Positions 1 to 6,972 are shown, counted from the first letter of the stretch. The stretch is DNA of 13,793 nt from Actinomycetota bacterium (GCA_003486285.1 DNGH01000207.1:1-13793); one strand, 5' to 3'. The notes: generated from the sequence alone by a model not told the origin. Numbers and translations: made by a program.

Positions 1-115
1 TCGTCTTCGTGCTCGTCCTCGTCGGAGCCGTCGTGCTCGTCTTCGTCTTCGTGCTCGTCCTCGTCTTCGCGCTCGTCGTCATCGTCGTGGCCGTCGTCGT
101 CATGGTCATCGTCGG
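1..115 (-). repeat. Low-complexity D/E/H codon repeat
   Basis: GAC/GAG/CAC/GAA codons repeat in short imperfect units, including DEDEHEDEDEH. They encode the acidic-histidine tail of the partial gene at the left edge. The plus strand reads as TCGTC/TCGTG runs and yields spurious Val/Leu open frames. Such a tract could vary in length by slippage. Confidence 0.7.
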
Positions 116-416
116 ACGAGCCGCCGGCGGGCCCGGTGGCGGAGGAGTCGACGAAGATGGTCGCGGATTCCTCGAAGACGATGATCTCCTCGGCCGCCGG
201 CGAGCGGGTGAAGATGACCGTCTCCGCCTCGACCTCTGCCGGCGGCGCCACCGGGTGGCCCGCCTCGTCGACGTACTCGGTCACCACCGTGGCGATCGGC
301 GGAGTCGGCGTCGGCGTCGGCCGTCCCTGGGTCCAGGTCGAGCTGAGGGCGCTGGCGGCGCCGGCGACGACCAGCACCAGTCCGGCAGCGGTGGCGAGTG
401 CGGCCTTGCGATCCAT
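1..416 (-). CDS. Membrane-anchored or secreted protein with an Asp/Glu/His-rich tail (partial, 3' end off window)
   Basis: No known function. The ATG at 416 follows a clear GAGGAG ribosome site (424-429) with a 7-nt spacer; an in-frame ATG at 420-422 lies too close to that site. The protein begins MDRK and then has a hydrophobic stretch (about residues 5-24) that reads as a signal peptide or single membrane anchor. A Pro/Thr-rich turn (TPTPTPP, about 34-40) follows, then a segment containing VVTEYVDEAGHPV and EEIIVFEES. From about residue 101 to the window edge it is almost only D, E and H with a few G, S and R. The reading frame is open to base 1, so the C-terminus is missing. The acidic-histidine tail could bind divalent metal ions, but this is inference from composition only. 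The gene is divergent from dinB. Confidence 0.75.
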   Translation of the reverse strand, partial: MDRKAALATAAGLVLVVAGAASALSSTWTQGRPTPTPTPPIATVVTEYVDEAGHPVAPPAEVEAETVIFTRSPAAEEIIVFEESATIFVDSSATGPAGGSSDDDHDDDGHDDDDEREDEDEHEDEDEHDGSDEDEHED

Positions 417-476
417 TGGCATTCTCCTCGTAGGGCGGTTGGTGTAAACATGGTGCGGATCGGCCCCTCAACGAGT

Positions 477-508
477 CCTAAAGCCCACCGGGATAGCCCC
501 CTAAGCCC
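477..508. promoter_or_regulatory. Near-direct repeat in the divergent intergenic region (candidate operator)
   Basis: CCTAAAGCCC (477-486) and CCTAAGCCC (500-508) are spaced about 23 nt apart, roughly two helical turns, between the acidic-tail gene (-) and dinB (+). CCGGG (488-492) and CCCGG (506-510) could also pair. No factor is identified; it may serve either gene. The 130-nt gap otherwise shows no convincing TANNNT element for the minus-strand gene. Confidence 0.25.
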
Positions 509-534
509 GGGAGTCCCGTGTCACATCCCCGTGA

Positions 535-540
535 GATGCT
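535..540 (+). promoter_or_regulatory. Weak -10 element for dinB
   Basis: GATGCT differs from TANNNT only at the first base and ends 7 nt before the GTG at 547. This matches the spacing of the leaderless promoters elsewhere in the window. dinB has no good ribosome site, which fits a leaderless mRNA. Confidence 0.35.
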
Positions 541-546
541 GGCGGG

Positions 547-1812
547 GTGACGGGCGCGGCGACCATCCTGCATGCCGACCTCGATGCCTTCTATGCCTCG
601 GTCGAGGTGCGCGACCGGCCCGAATTGCGGGGTCGACCCGTCGCGGTGGGCGGCGGGGTGATCCTCGCCGCCACCTACGAGGCCCGCCGCCAGGGTGTCG
701 CCGCGCCGATGACGCGCCGCGCCGCTCGCAATCGCTGTCCGGGCCTCATCGTGCTTCCGCCCAGATTCTCCCACTACGTCGCCGCCAGCCGGGCGGTGAT
801 GGCGGTCCTCCAGCAGTTCACCCCCGAGGTCGAGCCGATTTCGATCGATGAGGCGTTCCTCGATGTCACCGGATCCACTCATCTCCTGGGAGCGCCCGGC
901 GAGATCGCCCGGGCGCTCCGCGCCATGGTGCGCCGCGAGGTGGGTCTGGCGATATCGGTGGGAGTCGCCACCACGAAGCACCTCGCCAAGATCGCCAGCC
1001 GGGTCGCCAAGCCCGACGGGCTCGTCGTGGTCGAACCCGGTACCGAGACGGCGTTTCTGGCGCCATTGCCGGTTGGGTACCTATGGGGGGTAGGCCCGGT
1101 GGGGGAGCGCCGTCTCGCCGCATATGGGATCGGCACCATCGGGCAGCTCGCCGAGGTGGGGGAGACCACACTGGTGGGATGGTTCGGTGAGCGCACCGGG
1201 CGCCACTTCTGGCACCTGGCCCACAACCGGGATGCCCGGCCCGTGGTCGCGGCGCCGTCACGCCCCGGGTCCGTCGGTGCCCAATCGGCCGGGAATGCCA
1301 CCGCGATCGAAGACCGCCACGCCGCCCTCCTCGGTCTGGCGGATCGCGTCGGGTGGCGACTACGCCGGCATCGCCGCGCCGGGCAACGGATCACGGTGCA
1401 GGTGCGGTTCTCCGACATGACGCGAGCGAGCCGCAGCATCACTCTCCCCGGACCGATCGCCGAGACCACCTCGCTGTACCACGCTGCGGCCGGTCTTGCC
1501 GACGCCGTGGTCGCCGAGCGCGCCGCGGGGCGAGGCGTCACCCTGGTGTCGCTAGCGGTGGATCGACTCAGCGATACCCCCCACCTGCAATTGGAGATCC
1601 CACTCGGCCGCTTGCCTGCCGATCCCGCGCTCCGCTCCGGATCGCCCACACACAGCCGCTTGCGCTCGGTGGATGCTGCCGTCGACAAGGCGCGTGATCG
1701 CTTCGGCCGTTCGGCGGTGCAGCGGGCGACGGTGCTCGCCAACCGCCCCGAGGAGCGGTCCCCGGCCGAGGCTGCGGCCGCCACCGACGACCATCCGCGG
1801 CTCGAGCGGTGA
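547..1812 (+). CDS. dinB: DNA polymerase IV (Y-family translesion polymerase)
   Basis: Low-fidelity polymerase that copies past damaged template bases. The protein is 421 aa, slightly longer than typical DinB. The N-terminal catalytic motif HADLDAFYASVE places the first metal-binding Asp at D11, with Y16 at the steric-gate position. The second catalytic motif SIDEAFLD supplies D101 and E102. GVATTKHLAKIASRVAKPDG (about 139-158) is the conserved palm/thumb region, followed by helix-hairpin-helix-like sequence (LWGVGP, about 179-184) and the little-finger domain. QLEIPL near the C-terminus resembles a beta-clamp-binding motif. The GTG start is favoured because it begins directly before the conserved N-terminus and sits 7 nt after a -10-like hexamer. 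It converges on the SulP gene 12 nt downstream. The family is certain; the clamp motif is less so. Confidence 0.96.
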   Translation: MTGAATILHADLDAFYASVEVRDRPELRGRPVAVGGGVILAATYEARRQGVAAPMTRRAARNRCPGLIVLPPRFSHYVAASRAVMAVLQQFTPEVEPISIDEAFLDVTGSTHLLGAPGEIARALRAMVRREVGLAISVGVATTKHLAKIASRVAKPDGLVVVEPGTETAFLAPLPVGYLWGVGPVGERRLAAYGIGTIGQLAEVGETTLVGWFGERTGRHFWHLAHNRDARPVVAAPSRPGSVGAQSAGNATAIEDRHAALLGLADRVGWRLRRHRRAGQRITVQVRFSDMTRASRSITLPGPIAETTSLYHAAAGLADAVVAERAAGRGVTLVSLAVDRLSDTPHLQLEIPLGRLPADPALRSGSPTHSRLRSVDAAVDKARDRFGRSAVQRATVLANRPEERSPAEAAAATDDHPRLER

Positions 1813-1836
1813 CCGCGCCAGCGCTCAGCTGCGCGG
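1813..1836. terminator. Hairpin between convergent dinB and SulP genes
   Basis: CCGCGC (1813-1818) pairs with GCGCGG (1831-1836). AGC (1820-1822) pairs with GCT (1828-1830), leaving one bulged C and a 5-nt loop. It starts right after the dinB stop codon, and the SulP stop codon (1825-1827) falls in the loop. It has no T-tract, as is common for GC-rich actinobacterial terminators. It could act on both strands. Confidence 0.5.
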
Positions 1837-3528
1837 GCGGCTGCGAAAGGTCCGCACCGCGCTGTTGATCGTCGGGAACACCCAGATCGGACCCTCCGGC
1901 GCAACGAGCCCGGCGCGCCGCAGACGCGCCACGACCTTCACATTCGGCCGGGCCACGGCGACGACCTTCACTCCGACATGTGACAGCCGGTCGGTGAGTT
2001 CTTTGAGCCCGTCGAGGGCGGTGGCGTCCAGGGTACCGATGCCCTCGAAGTCGAGAACCACCCAGTCCTGGTCACCGACCATCTCGGCGAGGAGGAGCTC
2101 CACACGCTCCTGGAACCGCTCGCTGTTCATGAAGAAGAGCGGGGCATCGAATCGGTAGACCAGAAGCCCCGGCTCGGTCTTGGCTTCGGGGAACGTGCTC
2201 GCCTCCACCCAGCCGTCGAGCTCGGGATAGTCGCCAAGGACGGCATCGTGGGGCCGAGCGATGCGGAACAGGGCGACCACGATCGAGAGCGTGACCGCGA
2301 TGAGGACTCCGGTGAGGACGTCGAACACGATGACCCCGAGAGCCGCCAGCACGGCCAGCACGAACTCCTCCCGGCTGACCTGCCACAGGGACCAGTATCC
2401 GGCGACGTCGATGATGGCGATCGCCGCGGAGACGATCACTGCAGCCAGGGCGGCGCGGGGGATCTCACCGAGAAGAGACCCCGCCCCCACCAGGGTGAGC
2501 ACGACGCAGGCCGCAGCCACCAGGGAGACCAGCTGCGTCTTGCTGCCCAATGCTGCGGGCACTGCGGTGCGGCTGGCACTCGAGGACAGCGGAAACCCCT
2601 GGGTGAAGCCGGAGCTGAGGTTGGTGAGGCCGAGCGCCAGGAGCTCCTGGTTGGCATCCACCTTGTAACCCTTGCGGACGGCGATGGAGCGCGCGGTGAG
2701 GACGTTGTCCGAGTATCCGACGATGGCGATGCCCGCCGCCACGGGCAGCAGGCGGCCCAGGTCCGCCAGAGCCACATCCGGGAGCTGGGGGAGGGGCAGG
2801 CCACCCGGGATCGCTCCCACCAGCCTCACCCCGCTGTCGTCGCCGAGGAGGGCCACGACCAGCGACGCCGCCAGCACCCCCAGCAGGGCCCCCGGCAGTC
2901 GCGGGGCGTGCCGCCGCAACACGAGGATGAAGACGAGGGTGGCCGCACCGACGGCGAGGGTGGCTGCGTGGACACCATCGAGTTCCACCGCCAACTCACG
3001 GAATCGAGTGAAGAAGTTGTCCTCCGAGATGGACACGCCGGAGAAGGCACTGATCTGGCTGCTCAAGAGGGTGAGCCCGACCCCGGTGATGTATCCGACC
3101 AGCACGGGCTTCGAGAGCGCGGAGGCCAGGAACCCGAAACGGGCGATGGCGGCGATGATGCAGATCGCGGCCACCACCAGTGCGAGTGCAGCCATGAGAG
3201 CGACATAGCGCGTTCCGTCGCCTGCGGCGATGGCGCCGACGCCGGTGGCGGCGAGGATCGCAGTGCCCGGCTCCGGCCCGACGCCGAGATGGCGGCTCGT
3301 GCCCACGAGCGCGTAGACGACCAGTGCCCCGATCACTGCGTAGAAGCCGTACTCCGGGGCCATGCCGGCGAGCTCGGCATATGCCATCGACTGTGGGATC
3401 AACATCGCCCCCACGGTGAGCCCGGCGAGAAGGTCGAGGCGCAACCACTCCCGCCGATAGCGGCGCAGAATGCCCAGACCGGGAAGCAGGCCGCGCCAGA
3501 TCGAAGGGTGACCGCGTCTCAGGGGCAC
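1825..3528 (-). CDS. SulP-family anion transporter with C-terminal STAS domain
   Basis: Inner-membrane anion permease of the SulP/SLC26 family, which moves sulfate, bicarbonate or related anions; the substrate cannot be told from sequence. The protein is 567 aa, the usual length. Residues about 30-425 are strongly hydrophobic with many membrane segments. SulP hallmarks are IPQSMAYAELAG (44-55), the PEYGFYAVIGALVVYALVGTSRH region (58-80) and ANQELLALGLTNLSSGF (292-308). Residues about 437-560 form a cytoplasmic STAS domain with LDFEGIGTLDATALDGL, where T503 occupies the position phosphorylated in some STAS proteins. The GTG start at 3528 is set by a -10 hexamer ending 6 nt upstream, indicating a leaderless transcript. 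It is divergent from the oxidoreductase gene. No carbonic anhydrase or sulfate-assimilation gene is nearby to suggest the substrate. Confidence 0.93.
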   Translation of the reverse strand: MPLRRGHPSIWRGLLPGLGILRRYRREWLRLDLLAGLTVGAMLIPQSMAYAELAGMAPEYGFYAVIGALVVYALVGTSRHLGVGPEPGTAILAATGVGAIAAGDGTRYVALMAALALVVAAICIIAAIARFGFLASALSKPVLVGYITGVGLTLLSSQISAFSGVSISEDNFFTRFRELAVELDGVHAATLAVGAATLVFILVLRRHAPRLPGALLGVLAASLVVALLGDDSGVRLVGAIPGGLPLPQLPDVALADLGRLLPVAAGIAIVGYSDNVLTARSIAVRKGYKVDANQELLALGLTNLSSGFTQGFPLSSSASRTAVPAALGSKTQLVSLVAAACVVLTLVGAGSLLGEIPRAALAAVIVSAAIAIIDVAGYWSLWQVSREEFVLAVLAALGVIVFDVLTGVLIAVTLSIVVALFRIARPHDAVLGDYPELDGWVEASTFPEAKTEPGLLVYRFDAPLFFMNSERFQERVELLLAEMVGDQDWVVLDFEGIGTLDATALDGLKELTDRLSHVGVKVVAVARPNVKVVARLRRAGLVAPEGPIWVFPTINSAVRTFRSRPRS

Positions 3529-3534
3529 GAGCGG

Positions 3535-3540
3535 AGGGTA
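3535..3540 (-). promoter_or_regulatory. -10 element (TACCCT), leaderless promoter of the SulP gene
   Basis: TACCCT on the minus strand ends exactly 6 nt before the GTG at 3528, so transcription should begin at or next to the start codon. No clear -35 is seen. Confidence 0.65.
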
Positions 3541-3563
3541 GGCGACGCTGCTCCGCGCCCCGG

Positions 3564-3569
3564 TACCGT
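3564..3569 (+). promoter_or_regulatory. -10 element (TACCGT), leaderless promoter of the luciferase-like gene
   Basis: TACCGT ends 6 nt before the ATG at 3576. There is no ribosome site between, which fits a leaderless mRNA. It lies about 25 bp from the opposing SulP -10, so the two divergent promoters probably interfere or are co-regulated. Confidence 0.65.
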
Positions 3570-3575
3570 GGCTCG

Positions 3576-4490
3576 ATGGACTTCAGCCTCTGGATCAGCA
3601 CCGGCAGCCCCTGGAGCGACATGCTGAACAGCGCCCGGGCCCTGGTCGAGGCGGGGGGCTGCGGGATCTGGGTTCCGGATCACTTCATGCCCCCGACGGG
3701 TGGCTACGGCGCCGCCGCGGCGGCGGATCCCGAGCTGGGACCGGTGCACGAGGCCTGGACCACACTGGCGGCGCTGGCGGCGAGCGTACCCCGGGGACGG
3801 GTCGGGGTGATGGTCTCCGGCAACACCTATCGCCATCCCGCACTGGTGGCGAAGATGGCTGCGACCATCGACCACATCTCCGGGGGCCGAGCCGTCGTCG
3901 GGCTCGGTGCCGCCTGGCAGGAGAACGAACACCACCGGTACGGGTTCGAGTACGGGACGGTGGGGGAGCGGGCCGATCGACTCGAGGAGGCCGCGGCGAT
4001 CATCCGTTCGCTGCTCACCAGGGAACGGACCGACTTCGCCGGCCGCTACTACCGCCTCGACGGCGCTCCACTCGAGCCCAAGCCACCCCATCCGGTTCCG
4101 CTGCTCATTGGTGGGGGAGGCGAACGTCGCACCCTCCGCACCGTGGCCCGCCACGCCGACGAATGGAACGCCTGGGGCCTCCCGGAGAGGATGGCCGCCA
4201 AGGGGGCGATCCTCGAGGCACACTGCGAAGCGGAGGGGCGGGATCCAGGCGGGATCCGCCGCAGTGCCGCCCTGTTCCTCCGCATCGCCCCCGACCGCGC
4301 CACCGCCGACGACCTCCGCTCCACCTACGGAGAGCGGGGCGGCCTGGTGGGCACCATCACCGACCTCCGGCAGCGGGTCGAGGAGTACGCCCTGGCGGGC
4401 GTCTCCGAGCTGGTGATCGCAGGGTTCAACCAGAGCCCGCAGGAGCACGCTGAGGCCCTCCACCGGCTCCGCAGCGAGGTCCTGGGGTAG
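3576..4490 (+). CDS. LLM-class F420-dependent oxidoreductase
   Basis: Luciferase-like TIM-barrel oxidoreductase of 304 aa. In actinomycetes this subgroup normally uses coenzyme F420, although FMN is possible; the substrate is unknown. Family features are GIWVPDHF (about 29-36), EAWTTLAALAA, the conserved GNTYRHPALVAKMAATIDHI and SGGRAVVGLGAAWQENEH (about 108-125), then FAGRYYRL with EPKPPHPVPLLIGGGGERRT and ARHADEWNAWG. This order matches the group of probable F420-dependent oxidoreductases with a GNTYRHP motif. The ATG at 3576 is supported by the adjacent -10 hexamer. The gene stands alone and converges on the phosphatase gene with an 80-nt gap. I see no truncation. Its role in the cell cannot be inferred from neighbours. 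Confidence 0.92.
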   Translation: MDFSLWISTGSPWSDMLNSARALVEAGGCGIWVPDHFMPPTGGYGAAAAADPELGPVHEAWTTLAALAASVPRGRVGVMVSGNTYRHPALVAKMAATIDHISGGRAVVGLGAAWQENEHHRYGFEYGTVGERADRLEEAAAIIRSLLTRERTDFAGRYYRLDGAPLEPKPPHPVPLLIGGGGERRTLRTVARHADEWNAWGLPERMAAKGAILEAHCEAEGRDPGGIRRSAALFLRIAPDRATADDLRSTYGERGGLVGTITDLRQRVEEYALAGVSELVIAGFNQSPQEHAEALHRLRSEVLG

Positions 4491-4493
4491 CAG

Positions 4494-4517
4494 GGGGGCG
4501 CCCCCAAGCCTCGGGGC
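4494..4517. terminator. GC-rich inverted repeats between convergent genes (possible terminator)
   Basis: GGGGGCGCCCCC (4494-4505) is a perfect palindrome. GCCCC (4500-4504) could alternatively pair with GGGGC (4513-4517) across an 8-nt loop. It starts 4 nt after the oxidoreductase stop codon. The hairpin is less convincing than those after dinB, trx and rbsK. Confidence 0.3.
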
Positions 4518-4570
4518 AGGAGGTGACCCTTGCCAATTTGCTCTACTTGACAGAACGTGGATTATGGGCG

Positions 4571-5509
4571 CTACGGCCGAGGTGCCAGATCCAGGACGAA
4601 CGAGTCGATGATCCCGCCAAAACGGTCATTGGCCGTCACCTCGGCGGTGTCTCCCTGGCCCGTGATCACCACGAAGTGCCACGCCACCTCACCGGCCACC
4701 GGGTCCGGGGCGGCATCGCCGCAGGGCTTGATGTCGTAGAGGAGTTGCCCGCCGCCGCCGGTCACCACTTGCCAGCCACTCTCGGTCTCGAAGCGCTGAT
4801 AGTTGTGATCGTGGCCGTTCAGTATCAGCCGGGCCGAACCCAGCAGGTCGGCCCACTGCCGGCGCACCGCCTCGGTGCTGCCGTGCAGGCTGCAGGATTT
4901 CACCGGATGATGAAATACCGCGATCCAGGGTTGGCCGTCGAGCGCGGTCGCCGTCTTCGCCAGCCAGGCCCGCTGCTCCTCCGACTCGACCTGGTTCGAG
5001 TCCAGCAGGACGAACGTGATCCCGGCCACCTCCTGGGTACGCCACCGCGGATACGACCCAAACGCCTCCTCGGAAGCGAGCCACTGCCCGGGGGTCTCGA
5101 GGTCGTGGTTGCCCGGTACCGCCCAGACCGGCAACCCCGTTTCGGCCACCCACCCGAAGGGCTGCTCCCAGGCGGCGACGACATCGGAGATGTAGAAGTT
5201 GTCCCCGGTGGTCACCAGCGCCCGAGTTTCGGGATGCTGCGCCACCCATGAGGCCATCGCCGCGGCGACCTCGCCCTCGGCCGCACCGCCGGTCCCGAAG
5301 TCACCGACCACCACGATCGCCCAAGGCTCCGGCTCGGGGACCGTGGTCGTGGTCGTCGTGACAGAGGTCACGGTCGTGGTGGGAAGGACCGTGGTGGTCG
5401 TGGCAGCAACCACGGTGGTGACTCCCCCGCCGGGCCCGGCATCCGGCGCGGCCGGATCCGCAGTGCACGCTGCCAGCAGCAGTAGGAGAACGGGCAGACC
5501 GGGGCGCAT
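4571..5509 (-). CDS. Lipoprotein metallophosphatase (purple/tartrate-resistant acid phosphatase-like)
   Basis: Calcineurin-like dimetal phosphoesterase of 312 aa, predicted to be anchored on the outer face of the membrane. The N-terminus is a lipoprotein signal: a hydrophobic LLLLLAAC run with the lipobox Cys at C15. A disordered Thr/Val-rich linker follows (about 31-57). Catalytic motifs appear in the expected order: GDFG (D70), GDNFY (D103, N104), GNHD (N135, H136), FHHP (H200, H201) and GHDHNYQR (H233, D234, H235). This set resembles tartrate-resistant acid phosphatase. The open frame extends upstream to 5575, but the ATG at 5509 is chosen because it starts a proper lipoprotein signal and lies 6 nt after a -10 hexamer. 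The substrate is unknown; phosphate scavenging is plausible but not shown. Confidence 0.9.
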   Translation of the reverse strand: MRPGLPVLLLLLAACTADPAAPDAGPGGGVTTVVAATTTTVLPTTTVTSVTTTTTTVPEPEPWAIVVVGDFGTGGAAEGEVAAAMASWVAQHPETRALVTTGDNFYISDVVAAWEQPFGWVAETGLPVWAVPGNHDLETPGQWLASEEAFGSYPRWRTQEVAGITFVLLDSNQVESEEQRAWLAKTATALDGQPWIAVFHHPVKSCSLHGSTEAVRRQWADLLGSARLILNGHDHNYQRFETESGWQVVTGGGGQLLYDIKPCGDAAPDPVAGEVAWHFVVITGQGDTAEVTANDRFGGIIDSFVLDLAPRP

Positions 5510-5515
5510 GGCCGC

Positions 5516-5521
5516 ACGGTA
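5516..5521 (-). promoter_or_regulatory. -10 element (TACCGT), leaderless promoter of the phosphatase gene
   Basis: TACCGT on the minus strand ends 6 nt before the ATG at 5509. It rules out the longer upstream frame and supports the lipoprotein start. Confidence 0.65.
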
Positions 5522-5568
5522 CGACCGGGCGGGGAATCCACGGCCGCTTGTCGGGGTTGGTGCGATAC

Positions 5569-5949
5569 GTGCCAACCATCGACCTCACCAAGGACACCTT
5601 CACCGCCACCATCTCGGGCAACGACATGGTGCTCATCGATTTCTGGGCCGCCTGGTGCGGGCCCTGCCGTTCATTCGCCCCCACCTTCGAGGCGGCCTCG
5701 GAGCGGAACCCGGACATGGTCTTCGCCAAGGTCGACACCGAGGCCGAGTCGGAACTGGCCGGCTACTTCGGCATCCGTTCGATCCCCACGCTCATGGTGT
5801 TTCGGGACAAGGTGATCCTCTACAGCCAGGCCGGGGCGCTACCACCCTCCAGCCTCGACGAACTGATCACGCGAGTGCGGGAGGTGGACATGGAGGACGT
5901 CCATCGCCGCATCGCCGAGCAGGACACTCAGGACCGCGCCGCCGAGTAG
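5569..5949 (+). CDS. Thioredoxin
   Basis: Cytoplasmic disulfide reductase of 126 aa. The active site WCGPC gives redox cysteines C30 and C33, inside FWAAWCGPCRSFAPTF. FGIRSIPTLMVF carries the conserved cis-Pro loop. A charged tail of about 20 residues (EVDMEDVHRRIAEQD) follows the fold. The GTG at 5569 is preferred because it gives MPTIDLTKDTF, the expected thioredoxin N-terminus; in-frame alternatives are TTG 5548 and GTG 5560. No strong ribosome site or TANNNT element marks any of them. The last 22 nt overlap the end of the convergent tag gene. It is divergent from the phosphatase gene. It may reduce the MsrB encoded just beyond tag, but that is inference from function and proximity. Confidence 0.93.
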   Translation: MPTIDLTKDTFTATISGNDMVLIDFWAAWCGPCRSFAPTFEAASERNPDMVFAKVDTEAESELAGYFGIRSIPTLMVFRDKVILYSQAGALPPSSLDELITRVREVDMEDVHRRIAEQDTQDRAAE

Positions 5950-6557
5950 CGGCGCACCGTCGGCCGCCGCATCCGCTCGCACTGGGCGCGGACATGGCAC
6001 CCCACGAGGTGGTCGTTGACCATCCCCATCGCCTGCATCATCGCGTGCATCGTCGTGGGGCCGACGAAGGTCCAGCCGCGCCGCTTCAGCTCCTTGCTGA
6101 GCGCGGTCGAGGCCGGTGTCACCGCGGCGAGGTCGCCGAAGTCACGCGGGGCAGCCCCGGCTCTTGGAGCAAACGGCCAGAACAGGTTCGCCAGGCTGCC
6201 GTGCTCGTCGATCGCCGCCACGGCGCACCGGGCGTTGTTGATCGCCGACACGATCTTGCCGCGGTGGCGGATGATGGCCGGGTCGGCCAGCATCCGGGAG
6301 ATCTGCCGCTCGCCGAAACGCGCCACCTCCTCCGGCTCGAATCCGGCGAAGTGCTTGCGAAAGGCCTCACGCTTGCGCAGCACCGTGATCCACGCCAGCC
6401 CGGCCTGGAAGCCCTCCAGTGCCACCTTCTCCAGGAGGGCAGCATCGTCCTCCTCGGGACGACCCCACTCGGTGTCGTGATAGCCGACGTAGAGGGCGTC
6501 CTCCCCGGGCCAACGACAGCGCCGAACTCCATCTTCCCCGACGACGACGTCGCTCAC
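5928..6557 (-). CDS. tag: DNA-3-methyladenine glycosylase I
   Basis: Base-excision repair enzyme that removes 3-methyladenine from alkylated DNA. The protein is 209 aa, close to the family norm. The zinc ligands of the Tag family are all present: C14 in RRCRW, H27 in YHDTEWG, and H183 and C187 in NDHLVGC. LEGFQAGLAWITVLRKRE (47-64) carries the base-pocket Glu (E48). IIRHRGKI and LSKELKRRGWTFVGPTTMHAMMQ also match Tag. The GTG start overlaps the msrB stop codon as GTGA, so translation is probably coupled to msrB. The 3' end overlaps the thioredoxin gene by 22 nt in tail-to-tail orientation. The Arg-rich C-terminal tail lies past the conserved core. Confidence 0.96.
   Translation of the reverse strand: MSDVVVGEDGVRRCRWPGEDALYVGYHDTEWGRPEEDDAALLEKVALEGFQAGLAWITVLRKREAFRKHFAGFEPEEVARFGERQISRMLADPAIIRHRGKIVSAINNARCAVAAIDEHGSLANLFWPFAPRAGAAPRDFGDLAAVTPASTALSKELKRRGWTFVGPTTMHAMMQAMGMVNDHLVGCHVRAQCERMRRPTVRRYSAARS
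5936..5955. terminator. Hairpin at the end of the thioredoxin gene
   Basis: GCGCCGC (5936-5942) pairs perfectly with GCGGCGC (5949-5955) around a 6-nt loop. The thioredoxin stop codon (5947-5949) spans the end of the loop. No T-tract follows. It sits within the last codons of the convergent tag gene, which ends at 5928. Confidence 0.45.
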
Positions 6558-6943
6558 GGTTGGAAGTCGAGAGCCGCCGAGTTGATGCAGTAACGCAGGC
6601 CCGTCGGTCCCGGCCCGTCGGTGAAGACGTGCCCGAGATGGCCGGAGCAGGATGCGCAGCGCACCTCGGTGCGCTCCATCCCATGGCTCGAATCGCGCTC
6701 CATCGCCACTGCTGCGGCGGCCGCCGGCTGGGTGAAGGACGGCCAGCCGCTACCGCTGTCGTACTTGTCGCTCGAGGCGAACACGGCCGTGCCACAGCCG
6801 GCGCAGCGGTAGGTGCCTTCGGCGTGGTTGTCCCAGTGGGCCCCGGTGAAGGGGGCCTCGGTACCTGCCTGGCGCAGCACCCGGTACTGCTCGGCGTCGA
6901 GGCGCCGGGCCCACTCCTCTTCGGTCAGCGGAAGCTCGCTCAT
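6554..6943 (-). CDS. msrB: Peptide-methionine (R)-S-oxide reductase
   Basis: Repairs the R epimer of methionine sulfoxide in proteins. The protein is 129 aa, a stand-alone MsrB rather than an MsrA-MsrB fusion. Zinc is held by two CxxC pairs: C47/C50 (CAGC) and C96/C99 (CASC). The catalytic Cys is C119 in RYCINSAAL. SGSGWPSF and GHLGHVF are family signatures. The ATG at 6943 has an AAAGGG ribosome site a few bases upstream and its own -10 element further up. It is followed by tag with a 4-nt overlap, giving a two-gene operon. The upstream gene qng1 is on the same strand 61 nt away, so read-through from it is possible. Confidence 0.96.
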   Translation of the reverse strand: MSELPLTEEEWARRLDAEQYRVLRQAGTEAPFTGAHWDNHAEGTYRCAGCGTAVFASSDKYDSGSGWPSFTQPAAAAAVAMERDSSHGMERTEVRCASCSGHLGHVFTDGPGPTGLRYCINSAALDFQP

Positions 6944-6966
6944 GCCACCCTTTCTCGTGGCGCCGA

Positions 6967-6972
6967 ACCCTA
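6967..6972 (-). promoter_or_regulatory. -10 element (TAGGGT) for the msrB-tag operon
   Basis: TAGGGT on the minus strand predicts a start site near 6960 and a leader of about 17 nt carrying the AAAGGG ribosome site. It lies in the 61-nt gap after qng1. Confidence 0.45.

Noticed and set aside
9..851. A 280-aa plus-strand open frame at the left edge
   Set aside because: It begins with a Val/Leu run that is the antisense of the D/E/H repeat, then runs out of frame into dinB.
879..1904. A 341-aa minus-strand open frame opposite dinB
   Set aside because: Arg/Ser/Ala-rich shadow with no motif; dinB on the other strand is unambiguous.
2248..3627. A 459-aa plus-strand open frame opposite the SulP gene
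   Set aside because: Its translation is low-complexity (H, D, G, R, Q-rich) with no domain, and it is the antisense shadow of a clear transporter in GC-rich DNA.
4530..4550. Six-codon TTG open frame after the orphan AGGAGGTGA
   Set aside because: Too short to support as a gene; kept only as part of a finding.
5199..6593. A 464-aa plus-strand open frame across the phosphatase, thioredoxin and tag region
   Set aside because: It crosses several well-supported genes in a different frame and resembles no protein family.
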